This document shows, piece by piece, positions 8,204 to 14,525 of a DNA stretch of 55,664 nucleotides (position 1 is the stretch's first letter; each line of letters starts with the position of its first letter). The position numbers and the translations under genes are program-made. The notes below the pieces were generated by a model that did no database searches, was not told the origin of the DNA, and saw only the letters and a list, made by a program, of their open reading frames with translations. The stretch lies in assembly GCA_023663145.1 (NCBI GenBank), contig JAMPHZ010000019.1, positions 1 to 55,664 on the forward strand. Reading direction: 5' to 3'. Source of the stretch: Odoribacter sp. GTDB lineage: Bacteria > Bacteroidota > Bacteroidia > Bacteroidales > Muribaculaceae.

Positions 8204-11200
8204 TTAACGTGCATATTGTTCTATTTCACTTTCAATTGTACCGCCTTCTTCCTGGTCTTTCCATCTGATGGGTTTGACTTTCTCCTGGATTGCCTGGAAC
8301 ACGCAGAACAATGCGGGGACAATGAAAATCTGGAGTATCATGCCTATGAGCATGCCACCGACAGATCCCGATCCCAAAGCGCGGTTGCCATTGGCGCCTA
8401 CACCGGTGGATAGCATCATGGGTAACAGACCTATTACCATGGCCAAAGATGTCATGAGGATAGGGCGGAGACGGGCAGCTGCGCCTGCGACGGCGGCGTT
8501 GAATATGCTCATGCCAGAGTGACGGCGTTCGAGCGCGAATTCCACGATAAGAATGGCATTCTTGGCCAACAGACCGATAAGCATGATGAGGGCGATCTGC
8601 AGGTAGATGTTATTGCTGATGTCGAATATGCTGGCGAATATGAATGATCCCATAAGGCCGAACGGAATTGAAAGGATGACGGCCCATGGCAGGAAGTAGC
8701 TCTCATACTGAGCCGAGAGCAGCAGGTAAACGAAGAGCATGCACAGGCCGAAAATCATGGCTGTGGAGTTCCCGCTTCCACTACCGGCTTCTTCGCGCGT
8801 CATACCGGCGTATTCGAAGCCGTAACCCTGCGGGAGGGCCTGGGCGGCGACTCGCTCGATTGCTGCGATTGCGTCACCGGATGAATATCCCGGAGCCGGA
8901 TTACCTGTGACTGAGATTGAGTTGAACAGGTTGAAGCGGTTGAGGAGGTCAGGGCCGTAAATGCGGGTGAGCTTGATGTAGTTGTCAATGGGGGCCATTT
9001 CTGAACCGTTGCGCACCTTTACTTTATTGAGGGTCTCGGGTGATATTCGGCTTTCGGGATTGGCCTGCATCATTACGCGGTAGATTTTACCGAAACGGTT
9101 GAAGTTAGACACATACATGCCGCCATAGTAGCCTTGCAATGTAGAGAGGATTGTTGATGGTGAGATGCCGGCCTGCTTGCACTTTGCGGCATCGATGTCA
9201 ATCATGTACTGCGGGAATGTGGGGTTGAATGTGGTGTAAGCCACCTGTATTTCAGGCTGAGCCATAAGTTGGCCAAGGAATGATTGCACCACGGCATAGA
9301 ACTGGTTGATATCACCACCGGTTTTGTCCTGCATTTTGAGTTCGAAACCGTTGGTAACCGAGTAGCCGGTAATCATAGGCGGGGCGATGAAGATCACACG
9401 GCCGTCTTTCACAGAAGATGTTGCTCCATAGAGTTGCTGGATCACGCTTGTGACGTCCTGGCCCTCGTGGCGGTCGTCCCAATTCTTGAGTTTAATAAGC
9501 AGAGTGCCGTATGTCGCACCCTGGCCGGCTACGAATGAGTAACCGTTGATCGTCTGCACGAGTCGTACTGCGGGATTGGCCATGACTATGTTTTCAAGAG
9601 AGTCAAGGACCTCGGTGGTGCGTTCCTGAGAGGTGCCGGCCGGCATGTCTACCATGCCGAACATAAAGCCTGTGTCTTCATCTGGTACCATGGCACTCGG
9701 TGTGATGCTCATGAGCCATACCAATACTGCGACTGCCGCAGCCACGGTGGCAAATGATGTGATCTTATGACGGGCAAAGAATCTGACTATTTTTTTGTAT
9801 CCATTCAGAAGGCTGTTGTAGCCGTTCTCGAACGCACGATGAAAACGCTTGCCGAAAAGCCCCAGGATTGTAAGGACTGCTACCACACATGCTATGGTGA
9901 GTTTCATCACGTCGTGCATGGAGAACCAGTGGGCTATCATAAAATAGATAGTGGCTATTAGCAGTAAAAGGGTGATGAGCGGCGGGAAGTTGAGTCCGAA
10001 ACTGCCGGCATATTTCTTCTTTACAACCTCTGTGGCAGCGCCATAAGCCTCTGTCATGCGTTCGCCAAGCTTTTTGTCATCGTGGCCTTTAAGGAACACG
10101 GCGCAAAGTGCCGGCGACAGGGTGAGGGCGTTCACTGCCGAGAAACCGATGGCGATTGCCATGGTGATACCGAACTGTTGGTAGAAGATACCGGCGGTGC
10201 CGGGCATGAATGATACCGGGATGAACACAAGCATCATTACCAAGGTGATCGATACAAGTGCTCCGGCAATCTCGCTCATTGCGTCGATAGATGCTCGACG
10301 GGCTGATTTATATCCTTGGTCGAGCTTGGCATGTACCGCTTCGACGACCACAATGGCGTCATCGACCACAATGGCAATAGCAAGCACAAGAGCTGACAGG
10401 GTTATGAGGTTGATTGAGAATCCTATGATATTGAGCACGAAGAATGTGCCTATCAGTGCTACGGGAATTGCGATCGCCGGGATGATGGTGGAGCGGAAGT
10501 CCTGCAGGAATACGTATGTTACGAGGAACACGAGCACGAATGCCTCGATGAGTGTGCGTATCACGTTGTCTATGGAGGCATATAGGAACTCGTTGTTGTT
10601 CATGGGTATGTCGAAACTTAGCCCCTTTGGAAGGTCGGCTTTCATCTTGTCAACCTCGGCAAGCACATCATTGATGATTTGGGTTGCATTGGAGCCTGCG
10701 GTCTGGAACACCATGGCCATAGATGCGGGATGGCCGTTAGCTTTGTTATGGAAGCCGTAAGTAACACGTCCGAGTTCAAGCTCGGCTACGTCTTTAAGAC
10801 GGAGAACTTCGCCGGTTGGTTTGGCGCTGATTACGATGTTGCCGAATTCTTCAGGTGTAGTGAGGCGGCCGCGGTATCGCAGAGGATATTGGAATGATTG
10901 GTCACCTTGTTCGCCGAATGCACCGGGCGCGGCTTCGACGTTCTGCTCTGCAAGAGCTCCGGCAACGTCAGACGGCATTAGCCCGTATTGGGCCATAACG
11001 TCGGGTTTGAGCCATACACGCATAGAGTAGTCGGCGCCGAAGTTCATGACATCACCAACGCCGGAGATACGTTGTAGCACAGGTACTACGTTTATCTTGA
11101 GGTAGTTGTCAAGAAATTCTTCTGAATATGTATCGGTTGTATCAATAAGTGCGACACCTACGAGCATAGAAGTCTGGCGTTTCTGAGTCTGTACACCGAC

Positions 11201-11575
11201 TTGATTGACTTCGGAAGGCAGGAGGTTGGCAGCCTTAGATACACGATTCTGCACGTCAACGGCGGCCATGTTGGGGTCGAAACCTTGTTCGAATGTAACG
11301 GTGATGGTGGCTGAACCGGTATTGGTTGCTGTCGAGGTGATGTATTGCATGCCTTCTGCACCGTTGATTGATTCTTCAAGAGGTGCTATTACGGAGTTGA
11401 GCACAGCCTGAGCGTTGGCGCCGTTATAGGTGGTTGATACCTGGATGGTAGGCGGTGCAATATCGGGATATTGGGTGATAGGCAGCGACACCAGGCCTAA
11501 CAGGCCAAGCAAGACGATAAAGATTGAGATCACCGTCGAGAGCACAGGCCGGTTAATAAATGTATCGAGTTTCAT
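8204..11575 (-). CDS. RND multidrug efflux pump, inner-membrane subunit (AcrB/HAE1 family)
   Basis: A 1123-residue proton-driven drug exporter. Signature parts: N-terminal FINRPVLSTVISIFIVLLGL; porter domain with NRVSKAANLLPSEV; the TM4 proton-relay pair in AIVVDDAIVVVE (D405, D406); the TM10 Lys in GLLAKNAILIVEFA. It is about 75 residues longer than E. coli AcrB. The extra length sits between TM6 and TM7 (about residues 500-580) and contains two additional strongly hydrophobic stretches (about 529-551 and 555-576), so the topology may be 14 rather than 12 helices. It stands between its adaptor (64-bp gap) and its OMF (12-bp gap). Substrates cannot be told from sequence. Confidence 0.95.
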   Translation of the reverse strand: MKLDTFINRPVLSTVISIFIVLLGLLGLVSLPITQYPDIAPPTIQVSTTYNGANAQAVLNSVIAPLEESINGAEGMQYITSTATNTGSATITVTFEQGFDPNMAAVDVQNRVSKAANLLPSEVNQVGVQTQKRQTSMLVGVALIDTTDTYSEEFLDNYLKINVVPVLQRISGVGDVMNFGADYSMRVWLKPDVMAQYGLMPSDVAGALAEQNVEAAPGAFGEQGDQSFQYPLRYRGRLTTPEEFGNIVISAKPTGEVLRLKDVAELELGRVTYGFHNKANGHPASMAMVFQTAGSNATQIINDVLAEVDKMKADLPKGLSFDIPMNNNEFLYASIDNVIRTLIEAFVLVFLVTYVFLQDFRSTIIPAIAIPVALIGTFFVLNIIGFSINLITLSALVLAIAIVVDDAIVVVEAVHAKLDQGYKSARRASIDAMSEIAGALVSITLVMMLVFIPVSFMPGTAGIFYQQFGITMAIAIGFSAVNALTLSPALCAVFLKGHDDKKLGERMTEAYGAATEVVKKKYAGSFGLNFPPLITLLLLIATIYFMIAHWFSMHDVMKLTIACVVAVLTILGLFGKRFHRAFENGYNSLLNGYKKIVRFFARHKITSFATVAAAVAVLVWLMSITPSAMVPDEDTGFMFGMVDMPAGTSQERTTEVLDSLENIVMANPAVRLVQTINGYSFVAGQGATYGTLLIKLKNWDDRHEGQDVTSVIQQLYGATSSVKDGRVIFIAPPMITGYSVTNGFELKMQDKTGGDINQFYAVVQSFLGQLMAQPEIQVAYTTFNPTFPQYMIDIDAAKCKQAGISPSTILSTLQGYYGGMYVSNFNRFGKIYRVMMQANPESRISPETLNKVKVRNGSEMAPIDNYIKLTRIYGPDLLNRFNLFNSISVTGNPAPGYSSGDAIAAIERVAAQALPQGYGFEYAGMTREEAGSGSGNSTAMIFGLCMLFVYLLLSAQYESYFLPWAVILSIPFGLMGSFIFASIFDISNNIYLQIALIMLIGLLAKNAILIVEFALERRHSGMSIFNAAVAGAAARLRPILMTSLAMVIGLLPMMLSTGVGANGNRALGSGSVGGMLIGMILQIFIVPALFCVFQAIQEKVKPIRWKDQEEGGTIESEIEQYAR

Positions 11576-11639
11576 TTTTAACGATCTAAAGGATTAGAAA
11601 TAATCGCATGAGCGAAACGTATGGGTGGATGACAGGATA

Positions 11640-12812
11640 TTATTCCTGGGCAGCTTCGGGCGCGGATTCGGCTGCGTTGGCATCAACAGGGTTGATCGGC
11701 ATGCCGGCGCGCACTGCGGTGCCGATACCTTCGATTACTATGCGGTCACCAGGTTTCAGGCCTGAGGTCACTACATAGTTCTTGCCGTCATTGAGGTTGA
11801 GCACCTCTATCTGGGTGGGTACGGTGATATTGCTGTCGTTAAGAGTGAATACATACCGTAGGTCCTGCATTTCGTAGGTGGCCTTCTGTGGTATGAGGAT
11901 TGAATTTTCAGCGTTGACAGGTATCTGAACCTGACCGGTATAGCCGCTGCGCAGCATGCCTGAAGGGTTAGGGAAAAGCACACGCACCGATGCAGCGCCG
12001 GTAGAATTGTCAACAACTCCTGATATGGTTGATATTTTACCTTCGAACGGATATTTTTCGCCATTTGACAGGATTAGATTGACTGCCGGAATCTGGCTGA
12101 GTGCGGAATTCAGATTTTTTGTGCCGGCATCGGTCATTTCAAGCATGTCATCCTGATTGAGGGCGATGTAGGCGTAGATTTCAGAATTATCGCTCACGGT
12201 AGTGAGGGGCACAGCCATTGAGGGCGATGCGAGTGCGCCTTCGCGGAAAGGTATTGTTCCTACAAACCCGTCGGAAGGAGCTTTCACAATGGTGTATGAA
12301 AGTTGATTGCGTGCCGATGTCAGGGCTGCTTGTGACTGCTTGAGCTGAGCTTTGGCCTGCTGCAGCTGGTTGTCGGCTACCTGCCATGCATTCTGGCTTA
12401 TGATGTTGCGGTCATAAAGGGCTTTCTGGTTGTCGGCGTTAATTTGGGCGGTCGCTACAGCTGTGGCAGCAGCGTTGACAGAAGCCTGTGCTTGATCAAC
12501 AGCGGCTTGATATGAAACCTGGTCAAGAGTGAAAAGGGGTTGGCCTTTTCTCACGAACTGACCTTCTTCGACGTGAACGTTGGTGATGTTGCCTGATACG
12601 AGGGGGCGTATGTCAACATCTGTTTTGCCTTTGATTGTTGCGGGAAGGCTTTTGTAAAGTGTTGAGGAACTCTCATCAACTGTGAGCACTTTAAGTGATG
12701 GTGCGGGGGCTTGTCCGGCTGTTTCCTGCTTCTTGGAGCATGAGCTTAACGATGCTCCCATGATGGTTGCGCTTACGAGCAAGGTGGTGAGGGACAGATT
12801 TTTAAAATTCAT
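11640..12812 (-). CDS. RND efflux periplasmic adaptor lipoprotein (MFP/AcrA family)
   Basis: A 390-residue membrane-fusion protein. The lipoprotein signal ends at GASLSSC (Cys25). A biotinyl-lipoyl half-motif, GNITNVHVEEGQFVRKGQPL, is followed by a long alpha-hairpin rich in Ala/Gln. The second lipoyl half is APSDGFVGTIPFREGALAS, followed by beta-barrel and membrane-proximal domains ending in LKPGDRIVIEGIGTAVRAGM. It is the first gene of the pump operon and links the inner-membrane pump to the outer-membrane factor. There is no regulator gene next to it; a TAACTTTG box and a near-palindrome upstream are the only visible control elements. Confidence 0.95.
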   Translation of the reverse strand: MNFKNLSLTTLLVSATIMGASLSSCSKKQETAGQAPAPSLKVLTVDESSSTLYKSLPATIKGKTDVDIRPLVSGNITNVHVEEGQFVRKGQPLFTLDQVSYQAAVDQAQASVNAAATAVATAQINADNQKALYDRNIISQNAWQVADNQLQQAKAQLKQSQAALTSARNQLSYTIVKAPSDGFVGTIPFREGALASPSMAVPLTTVSDNSEIYAYIALNQDDMLEMTDAGTKNLNSALSQIPAVNLILSNGEKYPFEGKISTISGVVDNSTGAASVRVLFPNPSGMLRSGYTGQVQIPVNAENSILIPQKATYEMQDLRYVFTLNDSNITVPTQIEVLNLNDGKNYVVTSGLKPGDRIVIEGIGTAVRAGMPINPVDANAAESAPEAAQE

Positions 12813-12876
12813 TTCTCTTTCTATTATTGTTGCTTTATTATTTACACGTCTGTTATGTACCTATCTTTTGGCGCTG

Positions 12877-12884
12877 CAAAGTTA
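12877..12884 (-). promoter_or_regulatory. Putative efflux operon promoter -7 box
   Basis: TAACTTTG on the minus strand is an exact TAnnTTTG match, 65 bp upstream of the adaptor ATG. The -33 region is only T-rich. An imperfect inverted repeat (12919-12939, CCAAT...ATTGG ends) lies about 35 bp further upstream. Confidence 0.5.
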
Positions 12885-13045
12885 CCAAAAAAATCTGCAA
12901 CAACAGTGGTAAAAAGGACCAATAATTTCGTAAAATTGGCTTTTTGTTCGGTTAAGAATTATTAAAAGAGGTTTATACATCGGCAATAAGTAGGCTATTC
13001 CTCAACATTTCAAAGGAGTCATTGTTCTATTTTTACTAAATTTCA

Positions 13046-13345
13046 ATGATTATGGACTATACATCAATTACTAAGGAAGCGCCTGTGGTGCTTGTTGAAT
13101 TTTTTGCCACCTGGTGTCCCCATTGCAAGGCAATGGCTCCGGTGGTTGACCAGGTTAGCGAACTGCTTGATGGCCGTGTGCCGGTTTATCAACTTGACAT
13201 AGATAAAAATGAGGATGCCGCTGATGAGGCGGGAGTTCAATCAGTTCCCACATTTATCGTATATGTCAACGGAAATCCTGCTTGGCGTCACAGTGGAGAG
13301 ATTGAAGCAGATGTACTTCTTGGAAAAGTAGAATCGTTCCTATGA
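13046..13345 (+). CDS. Thioredoxin (cytoplasmic, stand-alone)
   Basis: A 99-residue single thioredoxin domain without a signal peptide. The active site is WCPHC in the context VEFFATWCPHCKAMAPVV, and the cis-Pro region is VQSVPTFIVYVNG. The first ATG (13046) and an in-frame ATG two codons later are both possible starts. It precedes the C39-like/VKOR gene by 7 bp and is probably co-transcribed. In related Bacteroidota proteins a thioredoxin domain is often fused to VKOR, so the two separate genes here probably form one disulfide-exchange pair. The lack of a visible export signal makes its compartment uncertain. Confidence 0.93.
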   Translation: MIMDYTSITKEAPVVLVEFFATWCPHCKAMAPVVDQVSELLDGRVPVYQLDIDKNEDAADEAGVQSVPTFIVYVNGNPAWRHSGEIEADVLLGKVESFL

Positions 13346-13352
13346 CCACACG

Positions 13353-14342
13353 ATGACCATCTTCTCTGATTTTCTTAAGGCGCTTAAGGTGCCACATACG
13401 ATTGATTATAGCGACAAGGCTTTCGATTCGATGCCGTTCAGAACTCTTTTTGGACTGAGTAAGTTGCTACAGCAATATAATGTGGATAATCAGGGTCTGG
13501 AACTGGAGACACCGGCTGTGCTTGCGTCATTGCCGGTGCCGTTTCTTGCCGCTACACCTGCCGGGTTGGTGATAGTGATTTCAATTGATAATGATAAGGT
13601 TGAATATCTGTCGCAGGGCAAGTTGGAACAGATGTCGTTCGAAGCCTTTTCTCAAGCCTATTCCGGGAAGGTGCTTGTGGCGCATTCCACTTCTGAATCA
13701 TGCGAGCCAGATTACGCAGCTCACCGGCGTGCCATTTTATTTACTTATGCAAAGCGGGTTGCACTTATGGCTGCGGTAGCGTTCGTGGCAGTTTATTGGT
13801 TTATATCCAATGGTCTGTATCGTGAGGTGTCTACGTTATTGCTCATAGTGTTCAATATCATCGGACTATATTTCTGTTATCTGTTGATGGGCAAGATGCT
13901 GAAAGTGCATAGTGTTGCCGCAGATGCGGTGTGCGGTGTATTGCAGCGGGGTGGTTGTGATGATGTATTGGCGACAAAGGCTTCTACATTTTTTGGCATC
14001 TTCAGTTGGAGCGAGGTTGGATTTACATATTTTTCTGTATCTCTGCTTACGATGCTCGCTGTGCCGACGGTATTGCCGTGGCTTGCTGCGATTAATGTAT
14101 GCTGCCTCCCTTTCACTTTGTGGAGCATCAGTTATCAGAAATTTGTGATCAAGAAGTGGTGCACATTATGTGTGAGTGTGCAGGCTACGCTGTGGGCATT
14201 GTTTTTATGTTATCTTGGCGGAGGATGGCTGCACGGAGTTTTTCCCCTCGGAGGGGGATTCTTTGTGCTTGTCGCTATATATGCAATAGGATTGCTTACG
14301 CTTAACAGATTATCGCCTTATCTTGAAAAAAATGGCAAATAA
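13353..14342 (+). CDS. VKOR-family membrane oxidoreductase with N-terminal C39-like domain
   Basis: A 329-residue protein. Residues ~1-125 resemble a peptidase C39-type fold (a GLSKLLQQYNVDN-like helix, then PFLAATPAGLVIV) but carry no catalytic Cys in the expected place, so this part is probably not a protease. Residues ~130-320 hold about five membrane helices with the vitamin K epoxide reductase cysteines: loop pair C194/C202 (CGVLQRGGC) and active-site C270-C273 (WCTLC). VKOR homologues reoxidise thioredoxin-like partners using quinones to make disulfides. It is flanked by a thioredoxin gene (7 bp upstream) and overlapped at its stop by a small ORF. VKOR is secure; the C39-like label is tentative. 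Confidence 0.85.
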   Translation: MTIFSDFLKALKVPHTIDYSDKAFDSMPFRTLFGLSKLLQQYNVDNQGLELETPAVLASLPVPFLAATPAGLVIVISIDNDKVEYLSQGKLEQMSFEAFSQAYSGKVLVAHSTSESCEPDYAAHRRAILFTYAKRVALMAAVAFVAVYWFISNGLYREVSTLLLIVFNIIGLYFCYLLMGKMLKVHSVAADAVCGVLQRGGCDDVLATKASTFFGIFSWSEVGFTYFSVSLLTMLAVPTVLPWLAAINVCCLPFTLWSISYQKFVIKKWCTLCVSVQATLWALFLCYLGGGWLHGVFPLGGGFFVLVAIYAIGLLTLNRLSPYLEKNGK

Positions 14343-14493
14343 TATCAATTCATTGCTTTATCCGCAGCTCAAGGGAGTCCGCGTCTTGACTGCGGCAGAA
14401 CTGAACGCTGTGCGGCTCAGTGACCGTCGTACGGTGCTCACCCCAGAGAAGCTTGCAGGCGCATTGGCAAAAAAACGGGGAAGCCGCAAGTGA
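14332..14493 (+). CDS. Small basic protein overlapping the VKOR gene end (53 aa)
   Basis: An ATG 11 bp before the end of the VKOR gene opens a 53-codon frame ending in TGA at 14491-14493. The product begins MANNINSLLYPQLKGVRVLT, continues with a hydrophilic helix-forming region (AAELNAVRLSDRRTVLTPEK) and ends in a Lys/Arg-rich tail. It has no signal peptide, no Cys and no Gly-Gly leader cleavage site. The overlap with VKOR suggests translational coupling. I do not recognise the family. It could be a small partner or substrate of the redox pair, or a fortuitous frame; the last ~20 bases also encode the terminator of the opposing amylase gene. Confidence 0.5.
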   Translation: MANNINSLLYPQLKGVRVLTAAELNAVRLSDRRTVLTPEKLAGALAKKRGSRK

Positions 14494-14504
14494 GGCCTCC
14501 CCGT
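14470..14504 (-). terminator. Rho-independent terminator of the amylase gene
   Basis: Read on the minus strand, an 11-bp stem (14494-14504 with 14475-14485, one mismatch) is followed by seven T. It begins 21 bp after the amylase stop codon and lies inside the end of the converging 53-aa ORF. Confidence 0.75.
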
Positions 14505-14525
14505 AGTAAATGTTATTGTAATTGT

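Noticed and set aside
10197..10760. A 187-codon plus-strand open frame
   Set aside because: Antisense to the RND pump's conserved TM region; Met/Ser/Ile-rich composition typical of reverse-strand shadows of membrane helices.
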